This document shows, piece by piece, positions 36,925-47,583 of a DNA stretch of 64,000 bases. Every line of letters begins with the position of its first letter. Positions within the stretch are counted from its first letter, which is position 1. This DNA is from Solanum dulcamara (taxonomy: Eukaryota > Streptophyta > Magnoliopsida > Solanales > Solanaceae): positions 78,579,648-78,643,647 of the forward strand of contig NC_077241.1 of assembly GCF_947179165.1 (NCBI RefSeq), in the 5' to 3' direction. The notes under the pieces were generated by a model. That model was not told the DNA's origin. It ran no database searches and saw only the letters and a program-made list of their open reading frames with translations. The position numbers and the translations under genes are program-made.

Positions 36925-37375
36925 TAAAAACATTGGACATGTTAAGTTTGTAACATAGTTACTCGACATGTTCTGTTTGTAATCTAGTTACTGAATCTTT
37001 TCCTGTCTGATTGTGTTTCAACATTCTACGTTAACCTATGACAGTGGTTTGGAATCCATGGGAGGAGAGATATGTAGCCATAGCTGATCTTGGAGATGAA
37101 GAGTATGAGCATATGGTATGTGTAGGCGGAGCAGCTATCGAGAAACCAATCACCTTGGAGAAAGGTGAGAAATGGACCGGAACGTTGAAACTGTCTGTCA
37201 AGCATACAACATAACCTAATTAGTGAACGTATGAGCTCCTTAGCAAAGTCGTAGACTAAGAGCCAATATCAATGTTCTTTTAGTATTGTACTTAGATGAT
37301 TGATGTACAAATGTCATTCTTGTGCAAGTGTACAACACAGAGTACATGTAATGGAAGTTGGGAAAGGTCATTTAT
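36925..37375 (+). pseudogene. Epimerase relic (copy 5): last exon only
   Basis: The acceptor region of intron 7 and exon 8 (37045-37214, ending ACATAA) survive without any upstream exon. The 56 codons stay open and closely match copy 2 (WNPWEERYVAIADLGDEEYEHMVCVGGAAIEKPITLEKGEKW), including Gly (GGC, 37125-37127) at the catalytic Glu position. The 3' flank to 37375 also follows copy 2. A gene break placed this end directly behind the mosaic at 34.5-36.9 kb, so it is a relic of an otherwise deleted copy. Confidence 0.88.
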
Positions 37376-37556
37376 TGATATGCTTTCTTCATTATTTTCT
37401 TTTTTCTTTACTTGGGTTTGATGCACTTGAGCTGATGATCTTTTGAAAACAACTTCTCTATCTCCACGAGATAGTGGTACGATTTTGTACACTCTATCTT
37501 CTTCAGACCCCACTTAATGAAGTTTCACTTGATATATTGTTATTGCTTGTTGGTTC
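37376..37556 (+). mobile_element. LINE 3' tail remnant behind copy 5
   Basis: It matches 29857-30035 (TTGATATGCTTTCTTCATTA ... CAGACCCCACTTAATGAAG). The rest of the LINE, present behind copy 2, was deleted together with about 1.15 kb. Confidence 0.7.
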
Positions 37557-38135
37557 AATCAGTGGCGTAGACAAAATTTATACGTACAATGTGATTTTAC
37601 GATAAAATCAGCTTCCTAATTTTGCCTCTCGATTCAACTGAACCAAACGACTTTGGCACAGAACATAGACTAAAACTTTAATGAATATTAATTTTGATTT
37701 ATTGAGATTGTATTAATTTTTGAATCAATAAATTTACAAGTATTATCAATTCAATCGTTAGAATTGAAAGCTTGAATCCGTCAAATCTAACTACGTAAGC
37801 ATGATACATCCCCCACCCACCCACCCAAAAAAAAACTTTATCCAAAATTATTTGTTAAATATTGTTATGTAGCTAAATTTTAATTATCTGATAAGTACTT
37901 TTATTCTACTTTTGAAAAATCAAAATCAAATATTATTGTAAAAAGTTTGCAAAAAAATAAATGATTATAGGAGTCAACTTAGGACACATAATTAGAAACA
38001 ATAAAGGACTCAAGTAAAATAATTCAAAGCAGATGTCTTTTAAAAAAAATATAGTAATAAGAAAATAATATTGAAAATACTAGAAAGAAGCTACATCAAC
38101 TAGCAAAATGAAGTGAATGAAAAAAAGCTTAAACA

Positions 38136-39246
38136 GAAAACTAAGGTAGAATTCATCGGTGACCCCCTAAATTGACACTAAATTTCACTTAGACATCTTA
38201 ATTGAGTTTTGTTTATTTTAGATATCTTATGTAGGATTTCGTTGTGTCATTTTGACACTTTTTTGTCAATCATTCAAAAATATAAGTGTGTGTAATACAA
38301 TCGTCGATGACGTGTCAAAGTAACGAATTAAACGAAGACACATGACATATATATCAAAAATAATTCTCAAATAATAACTTTTGAATAGAAAAAAGTGGTC
38401 ACTGACTTAATGACTCGTGACATTTTAAACTCAACTAATATTTTTTTTAAAAACTGAATCCTCACTCTAGTCGACATCTCCACACCCCCACCCCAATCCA
38501 GTCGTCTTCTCCACACCCACCCACCCCAACCCCAATCGCTCCTCCACCCCACTAGATCGTCTTCTCCACTCCTACCCACCCCAACCCCAACCACTCCTCC
38601 GACGTGTTGAAGTGAAAGCCCCTAGAATTATTGAACCCCACCAGATCGTCCTCTCCACCCCCACCCACCCCAACCTCAAATCCTTTTCCACTCATATCGT
38701 TTTCTCAAAAAACACTTTCAAAAGAATTTAATTACTTTGAAAATTATATTTTTACAAAAGCACGATTTTTTCTTCTTTATTTCTAAAAAATCAGTTATGA
38801 ATTAATAATGGAAGAATTTTATTTATTTATTTGCAATTTTCGTATGTGCAACTGTGTGAAAAAGAAATATGGTGATTATTTCATGGCGCTGAAATTTAAA
38901 CCTTAAAAATCAGTTTAAGTTGAAAATCTCGTGGGTTGAAATTCACTTCACATTTTTATATGTGACATCATTGAATCTATTTCACTATAGAAAAAGTTTA
39001 AGTTTGGGAAATGATAGCTAGAAAATGGAGAAGAAGAAGAAAAAAAAATTAAAAATAGTGAAATAAGGCTTTCACGTGCAACTAGTGTGTGCATCACACT
39101 GACTATGCCATGTCAGCAAATAGTGTCAAAGTGACATAGTAGAATCCTACGTAAGAGTGTCTAAATGAACAAAGTCTAGTTAAGGTGTATAAGTGAAACT
39201 TGGTGCCAACTTTAGGGGGTTACCGATAGGTTCAGCCGAAAACTAA
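38136..39246. mobile_element. Non-autonomous Mutator-like element, perfect 9-bp target duplication
   Basis: Body 38145-39237. The target site GAAAACTAA is repeated exactly at 38136-38144 and 39238-39246. Long inverted ends: ATTCATCGGTGACCCCCTAA... versus TTAGGGGGTTACCGATAGGT. The interior is non-coding, with a C-rich stretch at 38480-38690 (CACCCCAACCCC motifs). The same family occurs at 46.0-47.1 kb. The uninterrupted site is seen behind copy 2 (30640-30660). Confidence 0.88.
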
Positions 39247-39799
39247 TAAGGCAAAGATTTTCTTGTGCAAATCCAAATTAATCTAACAGAAATCGAGTAG
39301 ATATTCTGAAAAAATGGAAAAAAAAGATATATTAAATATTTCTAACAATATTATACTACCTATTAACTACAAAAAGTTAGTTCAACAGTCAAGGTTGACG
39401 ATCAAATCATTTTTAACTTATTAATTATTAATGTAAAAAGTTATGATCCGACTATTTTGCCCTTTTGAATATACTATTTTTTAAAATTCCTTTATATTTC
39501 CATCTTGCATTGGCAGTTAATTCAGTTAAGTGCGCGACTGACAAATTCTTTGATAATACAGTTATGCTCCCTCCAAATTCTATAAATATGATTGATTGTA
39601 GAATTTTGATTCTTCTGCCCTTGTTTGCTCCTGAAATTCTACACAGTTATAGATTCTTGAGGTTGCTTCATTTTGAGAGAAAAAAAAGAAGAAGAAAAAT
39701 CTTTCTGTGTTGAGTAAACTGAAGCTCAAGTGTTTGTTGTTTTGTCTCAATTAGAAATTTGCTGCGTTTTAGTGCTGATATTCAATCTGTGTTCTTGAA
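39247..39799. other. Promoter region and leader of epimerase copy 4
   Basis: Colinear with 30660-31234. It contains the shared TTCAGTTAAGTGCGC...GACAAATTCTTTGATAATAC block and the leader ending TTGTGTTCTTGAAATG-like. No gene. Confidence 0.5.
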
Positions 39800-41392
39800 A
39801 TGGCGCAATCTGGAGCAGATAAGGAGTATAAAGCTAAGGAAATTGTAAAGGATAAAAATGGGGTTGATCAAATTTATCTTCGAAATCGACGTGGTTTCTC
39901 TGTTCAAGTTAGTTTACGTTTGAGATTAATCTTTTAGTTTACTTTTGAGATTAATTTTTTGTGTTTGACTGAAGTCTAAGATTGTATGTGTTTTTAAGAT
40001 GAGAATTTATAAATCTGAAATCATTGAAAACTAAGTTTTCTTGAATTGTTTGATTTATCCAGGTTAGCCTGAATGGAGGACAGGTTCTTTCATGGAAGAC
40101 TGACCGTAATGAAGAATTACTTTTTATAAGCAGGAAGGTATATTTCTAAATCCAATTGTGCTGAAACAATCGTCATTGTTGTTCTACTTTTATCTTTCTT
40201 GTCAATTTGATTTATGGGTGAAAAGTTAGTAAGCAGAGATGAATTTAGAATTTAGAGTTGTGAGTTCAGTATGAGCATGATTGGATATGCATACATTTTA
40301 AATCTTTTTGGGCATAATGAAAACTGCATGTGGTTCATGTTCAATCACTGTTTCGAGCTTCTTTGAAATTATTGTTGATGAAATGCGAGTATCATTTTGT
40401 TAGGATTTCTGCTACAAGGTAATGTTCGTCATCTCCATTTCACCCCCTTCAGACCCTCAGATTCTAGTCCTGCATCTAGGTGGTTTCTTGAGTCTGAATT
40501 GTTAAAAAATAGAATTTAAAGAAATCTTGTAAATTGAGGAGAAGAAAGGATCTAAAATATGTGAAACAGAGAATTTGTTGCTATGTGAAAACTCATAGCT
40601 TGCTCTCCTTTATGTGTTATAGGCAACACCAACAGCTGTGAGGGGAGGGATTCACATTCGTTTTCCTGAGGTAACGTGGTAGTTGTCTATATGCTTTATG
40701 TTCCTCTAATACATGCTCACACTGATCTTTCCGAAATGTGACCGATGTGTATGTATACTTCTGAAGTTTGGAAACGGAAGCGCCCTTGAGAAACATGGAT
40801 TTTCCAGAAATAGGATGTGGGTCATTGACAATAATCCTCCCCCACTGCAGTCAAATGATTCCAATGACAAAACATATATCGACTTACTAGCTGAATTATC
40901 CACCGGGCCTCATAAGTACGAACTTTATAATCCATTTCTTTTCTTAATTGGCAACATAGTCATAACTATTAAATGTTCGAATAGTATGCTAGTAAAATTT
41001 TCAGCTAGTGATGTTAGTCTTCTCTTTTCCCTTTCTCCAGTTTTGAATTCCGCTTGAGAGTGGCTTTGGCTTTAGATGGATCTCTTGCCTTGACATCACG
41101 CATCAGGAATAACAGTTCCAAGAATTTTAGCTTCTACATTGCACACCAAACTTATTTTTTTGTCTCAGATATCAGGTAACTATCATAAACGTTTGTTACT
41201 GAAGGATTCTTTTTAAACAAAATAAATTTAGTTTCCCATCCCTAGCTTCGATTGATAGAAAATTGTTATATAGTAATCGAGGAGTATCTACAGTCAAACT
41301 TCTTATCTTGAACACAAGAATAAATTTAGTTGTCTATAATCTAAACCTGGAGCGTACACCCATTTGTTGCTCTCATATTTTCTGGAGCACAA

Positions 41393-41637
41393 TAATTCTT
41401 GTCCTTCAATTATTGTATTATTTGGCTGTAGTTACTGTTCAGTATACTTTGTGGTGCTTTCACCTCTGTTTGTTCATTTTTTTTTGGACTGCTTTGGACT
41501 ATTTTTCTTGAGCCGAGGGTCTATCACAAACAACCTATCTACTTCTGAGGTAGGGGTAAGGTCTACGTATGCTTTATCCTCCCCAAACCTCACTTTGTGG
41601 AACTATACTGGATATGTTGTTTTTGTTTTTTATAATG
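41393..41637 (+). mobile_element. LINE 3' fragment in copy 4 intron 5
   Basis: Orthologous to the insertions in introns 5 of copies 2 and 3. It ends at TTTTTTATAATGGTGTAG, where copy 1 has the empty site ACAATGGTGTAG. Confidence 0.7.
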
Positions 41638-42258
41638 GTGTAGCACACCCCCAAAAGAAAAAAAGCAGGATGAATATGTTTGTGATTCTTTAACAACAAA
41701 AACTTGTTGTTCCGATTTTTAAGCATGTGTCGTATTGGTCAAGTCATATTATGTCTTGTTATTCATCTACTTCCACATGTTTCAATTAAGTTATGGGTTT
41801 CAAGACATGTCCATACAGTTATATCCTATTCAGAACTTGAAAACTAGGATGACCTAACTGTGTTTATGACAGCGATGTGAGAGTGGAAGGCTTGGACCCT
41901 CTTCAATACCTTGACAACATGCGTGAAAGAGATCGTTTCACAGAGCAAGGAGACGTAACATTTGAATCCAAGGTAAATTACAGCATATATCTTATCAAAC
42001 TCACATGCCATAGTTCAATAAGGTGTTCCCAAAACTATTCGGCTATTAGTCAGTCTAGACTCTAGACAGTGTATTCTGCTATAGTCTTCTCTCTGCTATT
42101 GCTTCATAGTTTTGGCTCCTAAGTGGATGAGAAGTACTTCTGTTGATTCTCCACCGGGGCACCTACCGCTATGTGGTGTTGCTTTGTGTTACCAATCCAG
42201 TACAAGGTGTGAGCCACGTTATATGTTTCGCCTTTCCTCCTCATTTATTTGGAATATG

Positions 42259-42504
42259 TACTCCATCTGTTTCAACTTGTTTGTCTTACTTTCCTTTTTA
42301 GTCCGTTTAAAAAAGAATGTTTCTTCCCTTTTTTGGCAACTCTTTAATTCTAACCTTCCACGTGACATGTTTAAGACCACAAGATTAAAGGACATTTTAG
42401 TACATTCCACATATCTTTAGTTTAAGACCACAAGATTCAAAAATATTTTTTACTTTCTTAAGCTCCGTGTCAAAACTAGACAAACAAATTGAATGGAGGG
42501 ATTA
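42259..42504. mobile_element. Stowaway-type MITE in copy 4 intron 6
   Basis: About 242 bp between TA dinucleotides. It starts CTCCATCTGTTTCAACTTG and ends CAAATTGAATGGAGGGAT, the degenerate CTCCCTCCGTTTCA ends of Stowaway (Tc1/mariner) MITEs. Non-coding. A deleted version sits at the same place in copy 2. Confidence 0.85.
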
Positions 42505-43790
42505 CTAGTAAGCAGCCGCAAGTAAGTTCGAGTATAGTAAGTCTAATCATGCTTCAACTTCAGTCTCTTCCTTTTAATGAAAATTGGCCCAAAAGAAACA
42601 AGTTGAAATGAATGATGACAGTAGAATCAACGTCTGCATGCCTTGTTTGGATAATAAGCTGTGGGAGCAAATTATTTATTGAACTTGATTCATGTTTTTT
42701 TTCCTAGAACAATTAATGGGTTTGTAATTTCACCTTTTTCAAAAATTCTTTGTTGGTAGGTGGATCGAGTTTATCTTAGTTCAGTTGAACAGATACAAGT
42801 TGTCGCTAACAATCCATGAACAAGAGGACTTTTCTTATAAAGAAAGAAGGACTTCCTGATGTTGGTGAGCTCAACTATACTTTTGTATTTATTTTTTGGA
42901 ATAAAACCAAGGAAAAAAATTAGCAGTACACAAAACTTTGTGTGGTCAAAAGTGAGAAGTATATCAAAAGCATATGAACATATTCAGGGACCACCAAAAT
43001 ATTAGGAAAATTGTCGTTAATTGCAAGTATTAGATGATTTTCTTTATAAGAACATTAAAGTTCATGTTGAAAAAAACTGAAAATTTAGAGAAACAAATTT
43101 TGTATATTAATCTCTTTGTGGAGTTGAATTCTCAGATAGTCACTTAACTAAGAGTTATTATATCAGAAAGTCACTTTCTTTGTAGAAGAAAATTGGAATC
43201 AACAAGAAATGTGACTTTCTAAGATGATAAAACCCTCCTTTGCGGAAGGAAATTACTAAGAAGTCTAAGACTATTGATATGAACTGATATCTAGTGCTAA
43301 ATAAACAGTTACGTGTTAGGATAGAAGTGTCGGAACTGATAATAAGTAGAATCTATTCATGAGATAAATTCATTCCATTCGTCATTTTTATTTTAGATTT
43401 GGGTAGCCTGGTGCATCCAACCCTTTTATGGTAACTTTAAAACATTGGACATGTTCAGTTTGTAACATAGTTACTCAACACGTTCTGTTTGTAATCTAGT
43501 ATATTATATTACCGGAGGTGGTAGTATAGTTACTGCATTTTTTCCTCTCTGATTGTCTTTCAACATTCTACGTTAACCTATGACAGTGGTTTGGAATCCA
43601 TGGAAGGAGAGATCTAATGCCACAGCAGATCTTGGAGCTGATACAAGCATATGGTTTGTGTAGGCGGAGCAGCTATCCAGGACTCAATCCCCTTGAAACC
43701 AGGTGAAGAATGGACCGGAAAGTTGGAACTGTCTTTCAAACGATCGAGTTGAAGGATCACTCGATATCACTTGTTTCGTGCACAACACAA

Positions 43791-43964
43791 CCTAATTAGT
43801 GAACGTATGACCTCCTTAATATCGATGATTCTTTTAGTAGTGTACATACCTAATTAGTGAACGTATGACCTCCTTAATATCGATGATTCTTTTAGTAGTG
43901 TACATACCTAATTAGTGAACGTATGACCTCCTTAATATCGATGATTCTTTTAGTAGTGTACATA
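43791..43964 (+). repeat. 58-bp perfect triplication behind copy 4
   Basis: CCTAATTAGTGAACGTATGA begins units at 43791, 43849 and 43907, each 58 bp, with no differences seen until the third unit ends at about 43963. Copy 3 has a single unit here (34190-34247). It lies in the former 3' UTR. Confidence 0.93.
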
Positions 43965-44125
43965 GATGATTGATGTTTAAAAGTTGCAATTGTCATTCTT
44001 TGTGCAAGTGTACAGCACACAGTACATGTTAATGGAAGAAACATTGTAGTTTGAATGAATTTGCTTATAATTGCAGAAATGAATGTTGGATTTGGTCTTT
44101 ATATTAGAACTTGGTTAAAAAAACA

Positions 44126-44197
44126 TATCAGAGCCAGGTTTCGATCCTGGGACCTGTGGGTTATGGGCCCACCACGCTTCCGCTGCGCCACTCTGAT
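44126..44197 (-). tRNA. Initiator tRNA-Met (CAT), second copy
   Basis: 72 nt, identical to the gene at 34423-34494, with the same acceptor stem, CAT anticodon and T-run terminator (plus strand AAAAAAA at 44117-44123). It lies about 375 bp behind pseudogene copy 4, as its twin lies about 270 bp behind copy 3, so it was duplicated with the epimerase unit. Confidence 0.96.
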
Positions 44198-44659
44198 TTA
44201 TTGACAAGTAATTGCTCAAAGTATTTATAGTACAAATTCCCAGAAACTTACACTACTGCAGATTAAAAAGATCTTTATTCAAATAGCGATTAGAGTCGGA
44301 TTTCCTATTTACTTTTCTTAGTCGATTTACATAAATGATACAATGATTATACACATCCGCCGACTATTTCAAAATTTAAGTGGCTGAGAGGGTAGTTACT
44401 TAAGTTAATTCATGAAAACCAAAACCTTAAAATTGGGTGTGTTTTTCCATAAAAAATCTACTATAGTTACTGTAAAGGAATGTTCTATTGTTCTGACTTT
44501 GATTCATGTCACATTGATTTTAGTTATACTATAGTCTCTTTTTTTCCCGAAGTTAGAATATAGTCCATTGGTGCTAAATTAGTGTAAGAAGATATTATCT
44601 CGGAGTGTCATCATACACATTCATTGGTTAATGCAAATAAAGTTTCAAATCAAAATCCG

Positions 44660-44850
44660 GGGAGAGCCAGGTAGGGTCAAGGGGTTCACCGAACTTCCTT
44701 CGATTAAAGATTATACTGTTTATGAAGGATTAAAATTATTTTTTATGTATATATACTAAATGTTGAATGTTGAACCCTTTTCAGTTTCTTGATTGTGTGT
44801 TTACTTCTTCGAATTTTGAACTCCCTTTGTGAAAATTCTGGCTCCGTCAA
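44660..44850. mobile_element. Small TIR element
   Basis: The left end GAGCCAGGTAGGGTCAAGGG (then GTTCA) and the right end TGAACTCCCTTTGTGAAAAT (then TCTGGCTCCG) are inverted copies, about 28 bp, around a 130-bp AT-rich centre (TTTTTTATGTATATATACTA). It is a very abundant dispersed type in Solanaceae. Class not determined. Confidence 0.6.
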
Positions 44851-45952
44851 TATCTCTGTATGCATGAATGACTGAAATGATCATCTTATCTTGACATGTT
44901 CATATACCGAATCAAACTTGATAGACAAACGTTGGACCAATCTTATATCAAGAAGCTAGAGGCCAAGAATTTTTTTGACATTCATAATATAAATCACCAA
45001 AAAACAAGAAATAGTCAAATCTAAAAACTTAAATAGCAAGACAATACACATGGATTCTATTATTCTAATGCATATCCAATACAAAGCAAAAGGAATAATT
45101 GAAATTGTTCCATTTCAAATATATGAATCCGTATATTTAAGGACAAAATTAGCGTGAGTTGTGTTGGAATGTTTGAGATTTTTCTATCTTTAATTAGAAA
45201 TCTCGAATTCAATTCTCTAGAAATATTTTTTTTATTATTAAAAGCGTTGCTCTAAAAAATAATTCGTACAATACATAATTCAAATTTAATCAAGATCTAA
45301 TATAAATATCGAATTGGGAAAAAGAAATACAAATGAATGTTGATGGTTAAGTGAAATGAAATGCATTGTCCCTGTTTTCATTGGATACTCCCAAAAGGGC
45401 AGTTGACTATCTTTTTATCCTAATAATTATTCAAGTTGATTTTTCTCTCCCTCTTTTATTTTGTGCTTTTAAAATTTAATTAACTAATGATATGATGCAA
45501 GTGCCTTTTGATAATTCCACATTGACAAAGCATTTTCTACCCACCAACATGAAAAACCAATGTCAATGATTTAAAGCATTAGCTAGTCTATACAAGATTC
45601 TCTAATTTATTATTTCCTTAAATATCGATAGATTATAATTATAATCCTTGTGAGTTTTAATTAAATATATTTAACCTCTAATTAATTAATATATGCACTT
45701 TTGATCTCTCAAACTGTAAATCATAAAAACATTAATGAAGTATTGAGCAATAAATCATTCAATTTGTCGAATTATTATGTTAAATTTATAGTACTTTATA
45801 TTTGAAGGTGATATAATTTTAAAAATACTTTAAATATCACAGTATATAATATATAACGGAACCAAAAACACATATTTTACGAGAATCAAAATCAAAATTT
45901 ATTTATAAATAAAGTTTTTAAAAAAAAATTCTATAGGGATTTACTGATTTAC
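44851..45952. other. AT-rich spacer, nothing recognised
   Basis: No frame, RNA gene or defined element is supported in this stretch between the epimerase cluster and the nested transposons. Confidence 0.5.
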
Positions 45953-47583
45953 AGCTTGTTTGGATGGTGGTTTTCTGTAGTATGGTATGGTATGGTATGG
46001 TTAACAAAAGAAACACGTTTGTTTTAATTGTTTCTTTAAGGCGAAATCCATCGGTGGCCCCTTAAAATTGACACCAACTTTCACTTAGACACTTAAACCA
46101 GGAGATGTTCATTTTAGACATCTCAAGTAAGGGTCGAATGTGTCATCTTGACACTTTTTACACAATTGACACCTCGCGTGTTTTCCACCTATCTGAGGCG
46201 CGTAGAAGCTGTTTTTTCTTTACAAATATATATATATTTTTTGTTGTTCTTCTTCTTCTTCATTTTTTAATATTGTTACATGTATCCATCGGTATTTACA
46301 GTTACTTGTTTTAGCTCTTGTTACTTTTAAATTCTTAAGTTTATTTTTTATATCCGGATTTCTGTCAAGATTTTCCGGCGACTTAACCATCTTCCGAAAA
46401 AAAAAACTTGAACAACGAAGCATATCAATTTTGGAGAAGACGACGGCGGGGTGGATGGTGTTGGAAGACCACTGATAGGGTGTGGAGGTGGGGGTTAATT
46501 AGTGAGTAATTTTAGATTTGTATTAATCTTGCCGGAAAAAATGGAGGTTCGTCGGATTTTTTGACCCAATTTGATTTATATTTTTGTTTGCCATTATAGG
46601 TCCATATTTTTCTCTTTAGATGATATGGATAGTGTTGGGTGGATATTGGAGGAGAAGAAGATCTGGTGGGATTGGGGTGAGTGGGGTTGGAGAAGATGAC
46701 GGCGGGGTGGGTGGGGTTAATAGTTGTTAATTTTTATTTTTTTTGGATAAAAAAAATGCCACGTGTCATCAAATTATTAGTCATTTTTTCTATTCAAAAG
46801 TCATTATTTGATAATTATTTTTGATATATATATATATATATTTGCCACGTGTCTTTATTTAATTCGATGCTTTTGACACGTCAGGCAAGTGTATTACACA
46901 CGCTTAATATATTTTGGTGATTGTCAAAAAAGTGTCAAGATGACACATTCGACCCTTACTTGAGGTGTCTAAAATGAACATCTCCTCGTTTAGGTGTCTA
47001 AATGAAAGTTGGTGCCACTTTTAGGGGGCCATCGATGGGTTTCACCTTTCTTTAATTACATGGTGTGGTATGATTTGGTTTCATGGTTTTGTAACCATGA
47101 AAACCCTTACTTTTTAAAATTGCCAATTTGGTGGTATCCCATTATTTTCTTATTTTTTTTCAAATATATCCTTATTTAATTTTAAATAATTCTAATTTAT
47201 CATTTATTCTTTATTAAATATTACCCTAATATATCTACTACTTTCACTGTCGTATTACTCATTCTCCTCCGCAACAATTTTTGAAGCTTCTAGTGATTTT
47301 AAATTGAAATTCTCTCTTCAATTGTGCTCGTTATCTCTTCAATTGAAGCTTCTAGGGATTTCAAATTGTATTTTCTCTTCAATTATTATTAATATTTATA
47401 ATAATTAAGGGCATTTTTGTAAATTTATTAATTACGATATAGTGTCATACAGTCAAATCAAACAATAAAATTATCACTAAACAATAGCAAATCATACAAT
47501 CTATTCAAACATAATATTATACTGTACAGTACAGTACCATATCGTATGTTATGAAATCATGGAAAGCCCACCGTCCAAAGAGA
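45953..47583. mobile_element. Host MITE split by a Mutator-like element
   Basis: The outer ends are inverted: GCTTGTTTGGATGGTGGTTTTC at 45955 and GGAAAGCCCACCGTCCAAAG at the right. The inner flanks also pair (GTATGGTATGGTATGG versus CAGTACAGTACCATATCG). The stretch 46031-47055 in the middle is a separate insertion. Without it the element would be about 600 bp. No coding sequence. Confidence 0.55.
46031..47055. mobile_element. Non-autonomous Mutator-like element, perfect 9-bp target duplication
   Basis: Body 46040-47046. TTTCTTTAA is repeated at 46031-46039 and 47047-47055. The ends are long inverted repeats of at least 120 bp (GGCGAAATCCATCGGTGGCC; complement of the right end GGTGAAACCCATCGATGGCC), including matching GATGTTCATTTTAGACATCT and its inverse. 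No transposase. Same family as 38145-39237. Confidence 0.88.

Larger units (their letters stand above)
39800..43752 (+). pseudogene. Glucose-6-phosphate 1-epimerase-like copy 4, two frameshifts
   Basis: All eight exons are present: 39800-39907, 40063-40137, 40623-40670, 40767-40915, 41041-41175, 41873-41972, 42760-42864, 43587-43752. Exons 1-6 are open. In exon 7 one C is missing relative to copy 3 (AATCCATGAAC versus AATCCCATGAAC), giving TGA at 42817-42819. Exon 8 has lost four bases (GCTGATACAAGC versus GCTGAAGAGTACAAGC), which does not restore the frame. Active-site changes match copy 3 (GGIHIRFPEFG, QTYF with CAA at 41147-41149, VCVGGAAI), except that RGG is kept. Exon 6 reads VEGLDPLQYLDNMRERDRF. 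A truncated product of about 225 residues missing the last strands is possible but unlikely to fold. Confidence 0.9.

Noticed and set aside
42112..42420. 102-codon frame in copy 4 intron 6
   Set aside because: Mostly the Stowaway MITE and intron sequence; no similarity to a known protein was recognised.
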